DNA from: Bordetella genomosp. 7
Lineage (GTDB): Bacteria; Pseudomonadota; Gammaproteobacteria; Burkholderiales; Burkholderiaceae_B
Assembly (NCBI RefSeq): GCF_002261265.1
Contig: NZ_NEVK01000007.1
Coordinates: 124,001 to 188,000 of the forward strand
Direction: 5' to 3'
DNA length: 64,000 nt
Shown here: positions 42,994 through 52,921 of the stretch, piece by piece
How positions within the stretch are numbered: position 1 is the stretch's first letter
Layout of the letters: each line of letters opens with the position of its first letter
Notes under the pieces: model-generated
What the model was told of the DNA's origin: nothing
Database searches by the model: none
What the model saw: the letters and a program-made list of their open reading frames with translations, nothing else
Made by a program: the position numbers and the translations under genes

Positions 42994-43371
42994 TCAGCCG
43001 TTGGCGATCGCTTCGTAGCCAGCGGCGTCGAGCAGCTTGTCGACATCGGCGGCGTCGTCCGGCTTGATCTTGAAGATCCAGGTGTCGAATGCCGACTCGT
43101 TGATCAGGTTGGGCGTGCTTTCGAGTTCTTCGTTGAAAGCCACGATTTCGCCCGCAACGGGGGCATAGATGTCGGATGCGGCCTTGACCGATTCGACCAC
43201 GCCGGCGGTGTCGCCGGCCTTCAGCTTGGCGCCGACGGCGACATCACCGACGAAAACCAGGTCGCCCAATTGTTCCTGGGCGTTATCGGTGATGCCGACG
43301 ACGAAGACGTCGCCCTCGGCTTTGACCCATTCGTGGGACTCGGTGTATTTGCGGTCGGTGGGCAGGCTCAT
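42994..43371 (-). CDS. gcvH: Glycine cleavage system H protein
   Basis: 125 residues from the ATG at 43371. A longer in-frame extension to 43425 is unlikely because the family start (SLPTDRKYTESHEWV) is here. The lipoyl-attachment lysine is K63, in GVVESVKAASD. GcvH shuttles the aminomethyl group among the P, T and L proteins. The gene follows gcvT by 63 bases. Confidence 0.95.
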   Translation of the reverse strand: MSLPTDRKYTESHEWVKAEGDVFVVGITDNAQEQLGDLVFVGDVAVGAKLKAGDTAGVVESVKAASDIYAPVAGEIVAFNEELESTPNLINESAFDTWIFKIKPDDAADVDKLLDAAGYEAIANG

Positions 43372-43434
43372 GAAAGCTCCTTGGATAGGAATTGCGCGCA
43401 TGCGCCGGCACCCCTGCCGGCGCATGATGGCAGT

Positions 43435-44535
43435 TTACGGGTGTTCGACCGCCTTGCCATGGCGCACGAACGGCAATTTGCATACCAGGGCGGGAACCCG
43501 CTTGCCGCGAATATCGACTTCGACCGTCTGGCCGGCCTGCACGCCCAGCGGGACGCGCGCCAGGGCGATCGACACGCCCAGGGTGGGCGACATCGTGCCG
43601 CTGGTGATCTCGCCCTGGCCCAGCGACGTGTAGACCGGCATGTGGGCGCGCATCACGCCGCGGTCTTGCAGTTTCAGGCCGACAAAGCCGCAGGGCGCGG
43701 CGAACTGTTCGAGCGCTTCGCGCCCCACGAATCGCCGGGCCGGGTCTTTCAAGGACACGGTCCAGGTCAAGCCGGCCTGGTCAGGCTGGGTGAGCTCGTC
43801 CATGTCCTGTCCGTACAGGTTCATGCCGGCTTCCAGGCGCAAGGTATCGCGCGCGCCCAGGCCGCACGGGCGCACGCCCTGCGCGGCCAGGTCGTTCCAC
43901 AAAGCGGTGACCTGGGTGGCCGGAAGCACGATTTCAAACCCGTCTTCGCCGGTATATCCGGTGCGCGCGACCAGCGTGTCATCGTCGACCGGCGCGGCCA
44001 CGAAGGGGGCAAGGCTTTCGGTGGCGGCCAGCCATGCGGGCCGGGCGGCCCACACCTTTGCCCGGGCGTTGGGCCCCTGCACCGCAACCATGGCCAGGTC
44101 GCGGCGGGCGGCAATGGTGACGTCGAACTTGCCGGCGGCGGCCACCCGCTGCATCCAGGCGATATCTTTGTCGGCCGTGCCGGCATTGACCACCGCCCGC
44201 CACTGTTCGACGGAGAAAAAGTAGACGATCAAGTCGTCGATGATGCCGCCCTGCGGGTTCAGCATGCAGGTATACAGCGCCTTGCCAGGCACGGTGAGGC
44301 GGTCGACATCATTGGCCACCAGGCGTCGCAGGTACGCGGCGGAATCCGGCCCCGATATATCGACGTTCAGCATGTGCGATACATCGAACATGCCTGCGTC
44401 GCGGCGCACGGCGTGATGCTCTTCGAGTTGCGACCCGTAGGCCAGCGGCATGTCCCAGCCACCGAAATCCACCATGCGGGCGCCGGCGGCGACATGGGTT
44501 TCGGCAAGCGGAGTGCGTTTCAGGGAGGCGGACAT
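43435..44535 (-). CDS. gcvT: Aminomethyltransferase (T protein) GcvT
   Basis: 366 residues from the ATG at 44535. Family segments include [34 protein letters not shown] and [12 protein letters not shown]. The N-terminal aspartate of the catalytic site is expected in the [10 protein letters not shown] region. GcvT transfers the methylene group to tetrahydrofolate and releases ammonia. It is the first gene of the operon and lies 84 bases after the second riboswitch aptamer. Frame extending upstream to 45000 crosses the riboswitch and is not coding. Confidence 0.95.
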   Translation of the reverse strand: MSASLKRTPLAETHVAAGARMVDFGGWDMPLAYGSQLEEHHAVRRDAGMFDVSHMLNVDISGPDSAAYLRRLVANDVDRLTVPGKALYTCMLNPQGGIIDDLIVYFFSVEQWRAVVNAGTADKDIAWMQRVAAAGKFDVTIAARRDLAMVAVQGPNARAKVWAARPAWLAATESLAPFVAAPVDDDTLVARTGYTGEDGFEIVLPATQVTALWNDLAAQGVRPCGLGARDTLRLEAGMNLYGQDMDELTQPDQAGLTWTVSLKDPARRFVGREALEQFAAPCGFVGLKLQDRGVMRAHMPVYTSLGQGEITSGTMSPTLGVSIALARVPLGVQAGQTVEVDIRGKRVPALVCKLPFVRHGKAVEHP

Positions 44536-44619
44536 GGACAGGCTCCGGTGCGGCGGCATCGCCAGGGTTACGGAATATGCCGGCCTGCCCGAGGGGCCCG
44601 GATCCGGCTGGATTTCCGC

Positions 44620-44850
44620 CCCTCTGTCCTTTTGCCTGAGAGTTGCCCCGCGCGTGATCCGCGGGTTTGCACCTTCGGCGCCTGGGCCACGCACGATCTT
44701 GCCGGCGCGCCAGGTCTCTCCAGAGTGCTGTTTCAGCCTGATGGCCGACAGGCCATGGGCTGATGCAGCGCGGTATGGGTTACCTGAGCGATTCCGGGCG
44801 AATTGCGCCTTCGGCGGCGGCAATGGAGACCACGGCCGCTCTCTCCCGCG
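44620..44850 (-). ncRNA. Tandem glycine riboswitch upstream of gcvTHP
   Basis: This fills most of the 522-base gene-free stretch 44536-45057. Read on the minus strand, aptamer 1 starts with GGGAGAGAGCGG near 44850, has CGCCGAAGGCGCAA, and closes with CGCTCAGGTAAC. Aptamer 2 starts with CTGGAGAGACC near 44725, has GCCGAAGGTGCAAACC, and closes with ACTCTCAGGCAAAAGGACAG near 44622. These are the hallmark conserved blocks of both glycine aptamers. Glycine binding normally switches on gcv expression. A GC-rich region follows before the gcvT ATG and could host the expression platform, though I did not resolve a terminator. Confidence 0.92.
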
Positions 44851-44871
44851 ACTTGCATGACAGCGGCCTGA

Positions 44872-44900
44872 AGCATACATCGAAAGCCCGCCCCGGAAAA
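44872..44900 (-). promoter_or_regulatory. Candidate promoter of the gcv riboswitch RNA
   Basis: On the minus strand TATGCT (44877-44872) could be the -10 and TTTTCC (44900-44895) a weak -35, with 17 bp between. A start near 44865 would lie about 15 bases before the first aptamer. The -35 match is poor, so this is tentative. Confidence 0.35.
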
Positions 44901-44986
44901 GCGGCTTTGCGGGGCCCGGCGCGAGCGGCGGCGGCGGCGACGCCCGCGCGTGCCCATTGCGCCGCATCAATTCCCACTTATCCCGC

Positions 44987-45029
44987 TTGACTGCGGTCAA
45001 GGGGGCGGCGCCTGCCGTTTACCCATAAT
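44987..45029 (+). promoter_or_regulatory. Dnr/Fnr-type promoter of the nap operon
   Basis: TTGACTGCGGTCAA (44987-45000) is a Dnr/Fnr palindrome. CATAAT at 45024-45029 is a good -10, which puts the start near 45036 and the palindrome centre at about -42, the class II position. The napF ATG at 45058 leaves a leader of about 22 bases. Either Dnr or an Fnr/Anr protein encoded elsewhere could bind. Confidence 0.78.
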
Positions 45030-45057
45030 CCCTTACAGGTTTCAGGGGATTTCGGAT

Positions 45058-45342
45058 ATGGGATTCACGCGGCGCCAAATGCTGACCGGCACATCGACAC
45101 GGGCAAGTGCCCGTCGCCCGCCGCCCGACAGCCCCTGGCGAGCCCATGCGGGGCCGGCCTGCCTGGCGTGGCGTGGCATCGAATGCCGGCTATGCGCCGA
45201 ACGCTGCGATGCCGGCGCCATTGCCTTTGCCGCCCAGACACGCGGGCCCGCCCGCCCCGGCGTGGACGCATCGCGCTGCACGGGTTGCGGCGAATGCCTG
45301 CCGGCTTGCCCTGTCAACGCACTGGTGCCGGAGCCCGCATGA
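45058..45342 (+). CDS. napF: Shortened ferredoxin-type protein NapF
   Basis: 94 residues, against about 160 for ordinary NapF. The start MGFTRRQMLTG is the usual NapF N-terminus. It then passes straight to the C-terminal part with two 4Fe-4S sites: C35, C43, C46, C50, and C74, C77, C80, C84 (RCTGCGECLPACPVNAL). The N-terminal cluster region of normal NapF is missing, so this looks like an in-frame internal loss. NapF is a cytoplasmic accessory protein that acts on NapA before export. The gene leads the nap operon and overlaps napD by 4 bases. Confidence 0.8.
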   Translation: MGFTRRQMLTGTSTRASARRPPPDSPWRAHAGPACLAWRGIECRLCAERCDAGAIAFAAQTRGPARPGVDASRCTGCGECLPACPVNALVPEPA

Positions 45343-45617
45343 GAATCGTCAGTCTGGTGCTTCGCATCACCCCGGCCGGCCTGGCCGACGCGCGTGCGGC
45401 GCTGTCCGCCATCCCGGGCCTGCAGCTGCAGGCATGGGATGCCCCCACCGGCAAGCTCATCGTCACCATCGAAGATGGCCCTGCGCACAGCACGGCGGAC
45501 TCGATTCTGGCCGCCCATAAGGTTCCGCAAGTTCTGTCGGCCACGCTGGCATACGAATACGGCGGCGACGAGCACGGGCCGCCCGGCTGCGGGCCACCCG
45601 CCTGCGGGCCACCTTAA
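45339..45617 (+). CDS. napD: Periplasmic nitrate reductase chaperone NapD
   Basis: 92 residues. The ferredoxin-like chaperone fold is clear: [43 protein letters not shown]. NapD binds the Tat signal of NapA and holds back export until cofactor insertion. The C-terminus is odd: [13 protein letters not shown] is encoded by 15-base DNA repeats at 45576-45614 and is probably not part of the fold. Confidence 0.88.
   Translation: MRIVSLVLRITPAGLADARAALSAIPGLQLQAWDAPTGKLIVTIEDGPAHSTADSILAAHKVPQVLSATLAYEYGGDEHGPPGCGPPACGPP
45576..45614 (+). repeat. 15-base tandem repeat at the 3' end of napD
   Basis: Two full and one partial unit: 45576-45590, 45591-45605 and 45606-45614, each beginning GGGCC. They encode the Gly-Pro-Pro-rich tail of NapD. 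The period of 15 bases keeps the frame. Confidence 0.75.
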
Positions 45618-45648
45618 TGCGGCTTCCCGATGCGGGCCCCGCGCCTGG

Positions 45649-45728
45649 GTCGCCCCTCCGCGGGCCGCCCTAGGCGAGCCGCCCTCCGCGGGTCGCCCTC
45701 CGCGGGTCGCCCTCCGCGGGTCTCGCCC
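45649..45728 (+). repeat. CCTCCGCGG tandem repeat between napD and napA
   Basis: Three 14-base units, 45678-45691, 45692-45705 and 45706-45719, with consensus GTCGCCCTCCGCGG. A fourth imperfect copy is at 45649-45663. Each contains the self-complementary CCGCGG. They fill most of the 145-base napD-napA gap, so they will be in the napA leader RNA. Confidence 0.85.
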
Positions 45729-45762
45729 ACTCCCACCGTCATCCGGCACAGAGAGCTCCACC

Positions 45763-48306
45763 ATGTCATTGAACCGACGCGAATTCATCAAGACCCAGGC
45801 AGTAGCCGCAGCGGCCGCCACCGCCGGGCTGAGCCTGCCCAACGCGGCGCTTGCCCAGGCCGGCGCGGCACCCTTGCACGTACGTTGGGACAAGGCGCCA
45901 TGCCGCTTCTGCGGCACGGGCTGTTCCGTGCTGGTCGGCGTGCAGGACGGCCGGGTCGTGGCCACCCAGGGCGATCCCGAAGCGCCCGTCAACCGCGGGC
46001 TCAACTGCATCAAGGGCTATTTCCTTTCGAAGATCATGTATGGCGCCGATCGCCTGACACAGCCCCTGCTGCGCAAGAAAGACGGCGCATACGACAAGAA
46101 CGGCGAATTCGTGCCCGTGAGCTGGGACGAAGCCTTCGACATCATGGCGCAGAAATGGAAGCAGGCGCTGGCCAGCGGCGGCCCCGACGCCATCGCCATG
46201 TTCGGCTCGGGCCAATGGACCATCTGGGAAGGTTATGCGGCCGCCAAGCTGTACAAGGCCGGCTTTCGCAGCAACAACCTGGACCCCAACGCCCGGCATT
46301 GCATGGCCAGCGCGGTCGTCGGGTTCATGCGCACGTTCGGCATCGACGAACCCATGGGCTGCTACGACGACATCGAACATGCCGACGCCTTCGTGCTGTG
46401 GGGCTCGAACATGGCCGAGATGCATCCCATCCTGTGGAGCCGCATCACCGACCGCCGCCTGACCCACCCGGGCAGCGAAGTCCACGTGCTGTCGACCTTC
46501 GAACACCGCAGTTTCGAGCTGGCCGACAACGGCATGATATTCGTGCCGCAAACCGACCTGGCGATCCTGAACTTTCTGTGCAATTACCTGATCCAGCACG
46601 GCAAGGTGGACCACGATTTCGTGGCGCAGCATGTCAATTTCAAGGCCGGCGTAACCGACATCGGTTACGGTCTGCGCCCCAACGACCCACGCGAGCAAGG
46701 CGCCACCGCCAATGGCTATGCCGGCTCGGACGGCAAGCCCAAGGGCGACCCTGGCGGCGCAACGCCCAGCACGTTCGAGGCATTTGCCGAGTTCGTCGCT
46801 ACCTACACCCTGGACTACACCGCCCGGCTGTCGGGCGTGCCGGCCGAGAAACTGCTGCGGCTGGCCGAGTTGTACGCCGACCCGGGCAAAAAGATCGTGT
46901 CCTTCTGGACCATGGGCTTTAACCAGCATACGCGGGGCACATGGGTCAACAACATGATCTACAACGTGCACTTGCTCACAGGCAAGATTTCTCAGCCCGG
47001 CTGCGGCCCGTTTTCCCTGACAGGCCAGCCTTCGGCCTGCGGCACGGCGCGCGAGGTGGGAACCTTCGCGCATCGCCTGCCGGCCGACATGGTGGTGGGC
47101 AATCCCGCGCACCGCAAGATTGCCGAGCAATTGTGGCAGCTGCCCGAGGGCACCATTGCGGCCAAGGTCGGCCTGCACGCCGTGGCGCAAAGCCGGGCGC
47201 TCAAAGATGGCAAGCTCAAGTGCTACTGGACGTCCACCACCAACAACATGCAGGCCGGCCCCAACATCAACGACGAAATCTACCCGGGCTGGCGCAATCC
47301 GGAGGCCTTCGTGGTGGTGTCCGACCCATACCCCACGGTGTCGGCATTGTCGGCCGACCTGATCCTGCCTACCGCGATGTGGGTGGAAAAAGAAGGCGCA
47401 TATGGCAATGCCGAGCGGCGCACGCAGTTCTGGCGACAGCAGGTACGCGCGCCCGGCGAATCGCGGTCCGACCTGTGGCAGTACCTTGAATTTTCCAGGC
47501 GGTTCCAGGTCGAGGAAGTCTGGCCGCCCGAACTGCTGGACAAAAAACCCGAATATCGGGGCAAGACGCTGTACGACGTGCTGTACGCCAATGGCGTGTG
47601 CGACCGCTATCCGCTGAGCGACGTGGGCTCGGTCAACCAGCATGCCATCGACGGCTACATGAACGACGAATCCGAGCACTTCGGCTTTTACGTGCAGAAA
47701 GGCTTGTTCGAAGAATATGCACAGTTCGGACGCGGCCATGCGCACGACCTGGCGGACTTCGACCTGTACCACCGCGCGCGCGGCCTGCGATGGCCTGTGG
47801 TCGACGGCAAGGAAACCCTGTGGCGCTTCCGCGAAGGCTACGACCCCTACGTCAAGCAGGGGGAAGGCATCCGCTTCTACGGCAACAAGGACGGTCGCGC
47901 GAATATCTTCGCCCTGCCCTACCAGCCGCCGGCCGAAGTTCCGGACGCCGACTACGACCTGTGGCTGTGCACCGGCCGCGTGCTGGAGCACTGGCACACG
48001 GGCTCGATGACGCGGCGGGTGCCCGAGCTGCATCGTGCCGTGCCCCAGGCCGTGCTCTTCATGCATCCCGATGATGCCAAGCAGCGAGGGCTGCAGCGCG
48101 GCATGCAGTGCAAGATCGCATCACGGCGCGGCGAGGTATACGCCAGCGTCGAGACGCGCGGCCGCAACAAGCCGCCGCGCGGCCTGGTGTACATGCCGTT
48201 CTTCGACGAGGGCCGTCTGGTCAACAAACTGACCCTGGACGCGACTTGCCCCTTGTCGAAGGAAACCGACTTCAAGAAATGCGCCGTCAAGGTGCTGAAG
48301 GCGTGA
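45763..48306 (+). CDS. napA: Periplasmic nitrate reductase catalytic subunit NapA
   Basis: 847 residues from the ATG at 45763. The N-terminus is a Tat signal ([14 protein letters not shown]) cleaved near ALAQA. The 4Fe-4S cysteines are C47, C50, C54 and C82 (CRFCGTGC...NC), and the molybdenum ligand is C180 in [11 protein letters not shown]. NapA holds Mo-bis-MGD and reduces nitrate to nitrite in the periplasm, taking electrons from NapB and NapC. It has the full family length with no sign of decay. The start is preceded by a repeat-rich leader. Confidence 0.97.
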   Translation: MSLNRREFIKTQAVAAAAATAGLSLPNAALAQAGAAPLHVRWDKAPCRFCGTGCSVLVGVQDGRVVATQGDPEAPVNRGLNCIKGYFLSKIMYGADRLTQPLLRKKDGAYDKNGEFVPVSWDEAFDIMAQKWKQALASGGPDAIAMFGSGQWTIWEGYAAAKLYKAGFRSNNLDPNARHCMASAVVGFMRTFGIDEPMGCYDDIEHADAFVLWGSNMAEMHPILWSRITDRRLTHPGSEVHVLSTFEHRSFELADNGMIFVPQTDLAILNFLCNYLIQHGKVDHDFVAQHVNFKAGVTDIGYGLRPNDPREQGATANGYAGSDGKPKGDPGGATPSTFEAFAEFVATYTLDYTARLSGVPAEKLLRLAELYADPGKKIVSFWTMGFNQHTRGTWVNNMIYNVHLLTGKISQPGCGPFSLTGQPSACGTAREVGTFAHRLPADMVVGNPAHRKIAEQLWQLPEGTIAAKVGLHAVAQSRALKDGKLKCYWTSTTNNMQAGPNINDEIYPGWRNPEAFVVVSDPYPTVSALSADLILPTAMWVEKEGAYGNAERRTQFWRQQVRAPGESRSDLWQYLEFSRRFQVEEVWPPELLDKKPEYRGKTLYDVLYANGVCDRYPLSDVGSVNQHAIDGYMNDESEHFGFYVQKGLFEEYAQFGRGHAHDLADFDLYHRARGLRWPVVDGKETLWRFREGYDPYVKQGEGIRFYGNKDGRANIFALPYQPPAEVPDADYDLWLCTGRVLEHWHTGSMTRRVPELHRAVPQAVLFMHPDDAKQRGLQRGMQCKIASRRGEVYASVETRGRNKPPRGLVYMPFFDEGRLVNKLTLDATCPLSKETDFKKCAVKVLKA

Positions 48307-48307
48307 C

Positions 48308-49147
48308 GTGAACGGACCTGTTTCCAACCCCGGCGGGCCGGCCGGCCCTACGGGCGATGCCCAGGCGCCAGGCGCGGCGCAGGCTGCAAAGACGGCCGCG
48401 TCCGGTCGCCGCCAGTTCCTGCAGCAATCGGCTGCCGCCGCAGGAGGAGCCTGCGCGGCCGCGCTGGGGCTGGGCCTGTACGCAAAACAGGCAAGCTCGC
48501 GGCCGGCCGCGGCCCTGCGTCCGCCCGGCGCGCTGGCCGAACCGGAATTCCTGGCCGCCTGCATCCGCTGCGGGCTCTGCGTAAGAGCCTGCCCCTACGA
48601 TACGCTGCGCCTGGCGACGCTGGGAAGGCCGATTCCTGTCGGAACGCCGTACTTCGACGCACGCGGTGTGCCCTGCGAAATGTGCGAAGACATTCCCTGC
48701 GTACCGGCATGCCCCACGGGCGCGCTGGACCACGCCCTGACGCGCATCGAAGACGCGCGCATGGGCCTGGCGGTGCTTATCGACCAGGAAAATTGCCTGA
48801 ACTTCCAGGGCCTGCGGTGCGACGTGTGCTATCGCGTATGCCCGCTGATCGACACGGCCATCACGCTCGAACGGCAGCACAACCCGCGGTCGGACCGCCA
48901 CGCCATGTTGCTGCCCACCGTTCATTCCGCGCACTGCACCGGCTGCGGCAAGTGCGAGCAAAGCTGCGTACTGCCGGGCGCCGCCGCCATCAAGGTGCTG
49001 CCGCATGCATTGGCGCAGGCGTCCGCTGCGGGCCATTACCGCAAAGGCTGGGAAGAAGCCGAGAAGGCCGGGGGGTCGGTCATCGGCGAGCAGATCCGCC
49101 TGCCGGTGCGAGGCCTGGACGACGCGGCAGGAGCGCACAAGCCATGA
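48308..49147 (+). CDS. napG: Ferredoxin-type quinol dehydrogenase subunit NapG
   Basis: 279 residues from a GTG at 48308, one base after the napA stop. A twin-arginine motif ([15 protein letters not shown]) is at residues 33-47, after an unusually long alanine/glycine/proline-rich leader. Four 4Fe-4S motifs follow: [35 protein letters not shown] and [11 protein letters not shown]. NapG pairs with NapH to move electrons from quinols to the Nap enzyme. The GTG is chosen because no ATG lies between it and the Tat motif. Confidence 0.9.
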   Translation: MNGPVSNPGGPAGPTGDAQAPGAAQAAKTAASGRRQFLQQSAAAAGGACAAALGLGLYAKQASSRPAAALRPPGALAEPEFLAACIRCGLCVRACPYDTLRLATLGRPIPVGTPYFDARGVPCEMCEDIPCVPACPTGALDHALTRIEDARMGLAVLIDQENCLNFQGLRCDVCYRVCPLIDTAITLERQHNPRSDRHAMLLPTVHSAHCTGCGKCEQSCVLPGAAAIKVLPHALAQASAAGHYRKGWEEAEKAGGSVIGEQIRLPVRGLDDAAGAHKP

Positions 49148-50070
49148 ACGCGACGACACCGAAATCCAGGCGGCCGAGCGTGGCGGGCCGCGACCCGACC
49201 GCCGCCGCCATTGCCGGCAAGGGCTGGTGGCGCGCCCACCGCTGGCTGCTGTGGCGGCGCGCCGTGCAGTTCGGCGTGCTTGCGCTTTTCCTGATCGGCC
49301 CGGTGACCACGTGGATGACTCGTCAGGGATGGCTGTCGCGCCCCTGGTGGCCCGTGAAAGGCAACCTGTCGTCCAGCCTGACGCTGGACCAGTTGCCGCT
49401 CACCGATCCGTATCAGCTGCTGCAAAGCCTGGCGGCCGGCCATACGCCACTGGGCAGCGCGTTCATCGGCGCCGCTATCGTGCTGGCGTTCTATCTGCTG
49501 TGCGGCGGGCGGGTGTATTGCTCATGGGTGTGCCCCCTGAACCCCGTGACCGACGCGGCCTCGTGGCTGCGCCGCAAGCTGCGGTTGCGCGCCGGAGGCC
49601 ACGCGCCCCCGAAGCCCTTGCGCATGTGGCTGCTGGCCGCCACGCTGGCGGCATCGGCGGTTACCGGCACGCTAGCCTGGGAATGGGTCAACCCCGTTTC
49701 CGTGCTGCATCGCGCCCTGGTGTTCGGAGCCGGCGCCGGGTGGGCGCTGGTGCTGGGCATCTTTGTGTACGACCTGCTGGTTGCGCCGCGCGGATGGTGC
49801 GGCCATGTATGCCCGGTAGGCGCGTTCTATGGATTGCTGGGCCGGCGCGCCCTGCTGCGCGTCAATGCCGCCGGACGCGAGCGGTGCGACAACTGCATGG
49901 ACTGCTACGCCGTCTGCCCCGAACCCCAGGTAATCAGGCCTGCGCTCAAGGCGGCGGGCCAGGACCATCCCGTCATCCTGGACCGCGACTGCACCACATG
50001 CGGGCGCTGCGTCGACGTCTGCCCCCAACAGGTATTCCACATGAGCCACCGGTTCCGCCACAGGAGTTGA
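49144..50070 (+). CDS. napH: Quinol dehydrogenase membrane subunit NapH
   Basis: 308 residues from the ATG at 49144, overlapping napG by 4 bases. Four membrane helices carry the [10 protein letters not shown] and [10 protein letters not shown] cysteine motifs. The cytoplasmic C-terminus has two 4Fe-4S sites, [12 protein letters not shown] and [12 protein letters not shown]. NapH is the membrane partner of NapG. Confidence 0.93.
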   Translation: MNATTPKSRRPSVAGRDPTAAAIAGKGWWRAHRWLLWRRAVQFGVLALFLIGPVTTWMTRQGWLSRPWWPVKGNLSSSLTLDQLPLTDPYQLLQSLAAGHTPLGSAFIGAAIVLAFYLLCGGRVYCSWVCPLNPVTDAASWLRRKLRLRAGGHAPPKPLRMWLLAATLAASAVTGTLAWEWVNPVSVLHRALVFGAGAGWALVLGIFVYDLLVAPRGWCGHVCPVGAFYGLLGRRALLRVNAAGRERCDNCMDCYAVCPEPQVIRPALKAAGQDHPVILDRDCTTCGRCVDVCPQQVFHMSHRFRHRS

Positions 50071-50072
50071 AC

Positions 50073-50528
50073 ATGAAACGCGTCTTGTACCAGACCGCCC
50101 TAGGCCTGCTCGTGGGCCTGCTGACCATCACGCCGCCGGCAGCGGCCGACGTACCGGCCCCCGTCAAGAGCCTGCGCGACGCGCCGGTGGCCGGCGACGA
50201 ACAGACTGCCGGGCACTATCGCCAGGAACTTGATGCCGGCACCACGCTGCCGCGCGACTTCGTGCAACAACCGCCACTGGTTCCCCATGCCACCAGCAAC
50301 TACACGGTGACACTCAATTTCAACAAATGCCTGGATTGCCACGGCTGGGCGCGCGCCCAGGCCACCCAGTCGCCGAAAATTTCGGTGACCCACTTCCGCG
50401 ACGCACTGGGTCGCGAGCTGTCATCGGTGAGCCCGTCGCGCTACTTCTGCCAGCAGTGCCATGTGCCTCAAAGCGACGCCAAGCCGCTGGTGGACAACAC
50501 TTTCCAGCGCGTCCCGGGCCTGAACTGA
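50073..50528 (+). CDS. napB: Diheme cytochrome c subunit NapB
   Basis: 151 residues from the ATG at 50073. A signal peptide ends near PAAA (residues 22-25). Two c-heme sites, CLDCH at 86-90 and CQQCH at 126-130, and the HYRQELDAGTTLPRDFVQQ segment are typical of NapB. It is the small electron-transfer subunit of NapAB. It starts 2 bases after napH. Confidence 0.95.
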   Translation: MKRVLYQTALGLLVGLLTITPPAAADVPAPVKSLRDAPVAGDEQTAGHYRQELDAGTTLPRDFVQQPPLVPHATSNYTVTLNFNKCLDCHGWARAQATQSPKISVTHFRDALGRELSSVSPSRYFCQQCHVPQSDAKPLVDNTFQRVPGLN

Positions 50529-50541
50529 GCGAGCATAAGCC

Positions 50542-51159
50542 ATGAACCCAACCAGATGGATCCGGGCCCTGTCGCGCCGCGCGTGGGCCTTGTTGGCCAG
50601 CGGCCTGAGCATTGCATTTATTTTGGGCATTGTGTTTTGGGGCGGCTTCAATACGGTGATGGAATGGACCAACACCGAAGCGTTCTGCATTTCGTGCCAC
50701 GAGATGAACCGGAACGTGTACCAGGAATACCGCAACACGGTGCACTATTCCAATCGCACCGGGGTGCGAGCCGTGTGTTCGGACTGTCACGTTCCCAAAG
50801 AATGGGGGCCCAAGATGCTGCGCAAGCTGTACGCGTCCAACGAACTGCTGCACCACTTCCTGGGCACCATCGACACACCGGAAAAGTTCGAAGCCAAGCG
50901 CGCCACGCTGGCGCAGAACGAATGGCGGCGCATGAAGGCGAACAACTCGCGCGAATGCCGCAATTGCCACGATTTCAGCTTTTTCGACTACACCGGCCAG
51001 GCCGCCAGATCCGCCCGGCAGCATCAACAGGGGCTGGACAGCGGGCAGACCTGCATCGACTGCCACAAGGGCATTGCGCACAGCCTGCCCGCCGTCGACC
51101 AGCGCATCGGCCAAGCACGGCCGCAGGCCGTGCCGGACGGCGTGCTGCACGCAGACTGA
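50542..51159 (+). CDS. napC: Tetraheme cytochrome c NapC
   Basis: 205 residues with one membrane anchor (FILGIVFWGGFNTV) and four heme sites: CISCH 49-53, CSDCH 79-83, CRNCH 139-143 and CIDCH 171-175. It oxidises quinol and passes electrons to NapB. It is very like the NirT protein at 24770 (shared [28 protein letters not shown]-type blocks). It ends the nap operon, and both NapC and NapGH quinol routes are present. Confidence 0.93.
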   Translation: MNPTRWIRALSRRAWALLASGLSIAFILGIVFWGGFNTVMEWTNTEAFCISCHEMNRNVYQEYRNTVHYSNRTGVRAVCSDCHVPKEWGPKMLRKLYASNELLHHFLGTIDTPEKFEAKRATLAQNEWRRMKANNSRECRNCHDFSFFDYTGQAARSARQHQQGLDSGQTCIDCHKGIAHSLPAVDQRIGQARPQAVPDGVLHAD

Positions 51160-51173
51160 CCGGCCGCGGCCAG

Positions 51174-52067
51174 CTAGGCCAGGGCAGTATCCAGCAGCAT
51201 CATCAGCACGAAGCCCAGCATCAACCCGCAAGTGGCATATACCTCATGCCCCTTGCGGTGTGATTCGGGAATGATCTCGTGGCTGATCACGAACAACATG
51301 GCGCCGGCGGCGAAACCCAAGCCCCACGGCAACAACGACGCAGACCAGCCCACCACCACGGCGCCCACCAGGGCGCCTAGCGGCTCGACCAACCCCGACA
51401 GCATTCCCAGGGCGACGGCAAAACTGCGCCGGTACCCCGCCGCCAGCAGCGCGAGCGAAACGACCAGCCCTTCCGGAACGTCCTGTATGGCGATACCGGT
51501 GGCCAGGGCGGTGCCGCGCACCGGATCACTGCCTACATAACTCACCCCGATGGCCAGGCCCTCGGGCACGTTGTGCAGGGCAATGGCGATCACGAACAGC
51601 CAGGTGCGGCGCAGGCGGCGCGTTTCCAGGCCTTCTTTGCCCTTGATGAAATGTTCGTGCGGCAACAGCCGGTCCATCAGCAGCAGGGCCGCCGCGCCGA
51701 TCAGCAGGGCCGCCCCCACGATGCCGCCCGCGCCCCACGCGCCGTACCCCAGGGCGGAGGCCGCGGCAATGCCGGGCACCACCAGCGAAAACGCGCACGC
51801 AGCCAGCATGACGCCCGCGCCAAAGCCGAACATGGTGTCCTGCACCTTTTCGGACAGCGTCTGCGAGAACATCACCGGCACCGTGCCCAGGGCCGTGGCT
51901 GCGGCCGCCAGCAGGCCGCCCGCCAGGGCATCGGCCACATGTGGCGCACGCGGGGTCAGGTAGGCCCAGAGCGAATGCAAGCCCAGGCAGGCGACCAGCA
52001 CCGCCAGGGTCCAGACGCTGATACTGGTAAGCGGCGGTCGTACGCGATGGCGGCTGAAGGTGTTCAT
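51174..52067 (-). CDS. ZIP family metal transporter (BbZIP type)
   Basis: 297 residues from the ATG at 52067. Eight membrane helices and the two ZIP metal-site motifs, HNVPEGLAIGVSY and QDVPEGLVVSLAL, are present, with the later SHEIIPESHRKGHE histidine-rich segment. The sequence resembles the Bordetella BbZIP protein. BbZIP moves zinc or cadmium, and other bacterial ZIPs also carry Mn or Fe. It lies 57 bases after sodA on the same strand, so the two may share a transcript. Confidence 0.88.
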   Translation of the reverse strand: MNTFSRHRVRPPLTSISVWTLAVLVACLGLHSLWAYLTPRAPHVADALAGGLLAAAATALGTVPVMFSQTLSEKVQDTMFGFGAGVMLAACAFSLVVPGIAAASALGYGAWGAGGIVGAALLIGAAALLLMDRLLPHEHFIKGKEGLETRRLRRTWLFVIAIALHNVPEGLAIGVSYVGSDPVRGTALATGIAIQDVPEGLVVSLALLAAGYRRSFAVALGMLSGLVEPLGALVGAVVVGWSASLLPWGLGFAAGAMLFVISHEIIPESHRKGHEVYATCGLMLGFVLMMLLDTALA

Positions 52068-52124
52068 CTGAATGGGTACCGCAAGAAGGTTGAACCCATG
52101 TCCGGCCGGCAAGCCGGCCCGCGC

Positions 52125-52739
<615 letters not shown>

Positions 52740-52840
52740 GCGAACCTCCGATAGGTGTCAATGCTTGCAGCGGGTGCTCGAGCCGTCAGGCGCAGCAACC
52801 CGTGTGCCTGTCGACGCGACCCTTGCCGCCGGCATTTCCG

Positions 52841-52878
52841 ATAAATTTAATCTAAATGATAGTTATTTCTATTCAGAA
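52841..52878 (-). promoter_or_regulatory. AT-rich Fur-like element upstream of sodA
   Basis: GATAAATTTAATCTAAATGA followed by TAGTTATTTC forms a run of NAT(A/T)AT-like hexamers within very GC-rich DNA. Repeats of this type make up Fur boxes, and Mn-type sodA genes are commonly Fur-repressed. It lies about 100 bases before the sodA ATG and probably overlaps its promoter. Confidence 0.4.
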
Positions 52879-52921
52879 ATACAATCGGCGGCCCGGGCGT
52901 TCACGCGCCGCGCGCGGGCCC

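Noticed and set aside
45649-45728. Direct repeats before napA considered as a CRISPR array
   Set aside because: Units are 14-15 bases with no spacers, so this is a simple tandem repeat.
45766-48066. Very long open frame antisense to napA
   Set aside because: It mirrors the codon bias of napA in high-GC DNA, has no family features, and the sense frame carries every NapA motif.
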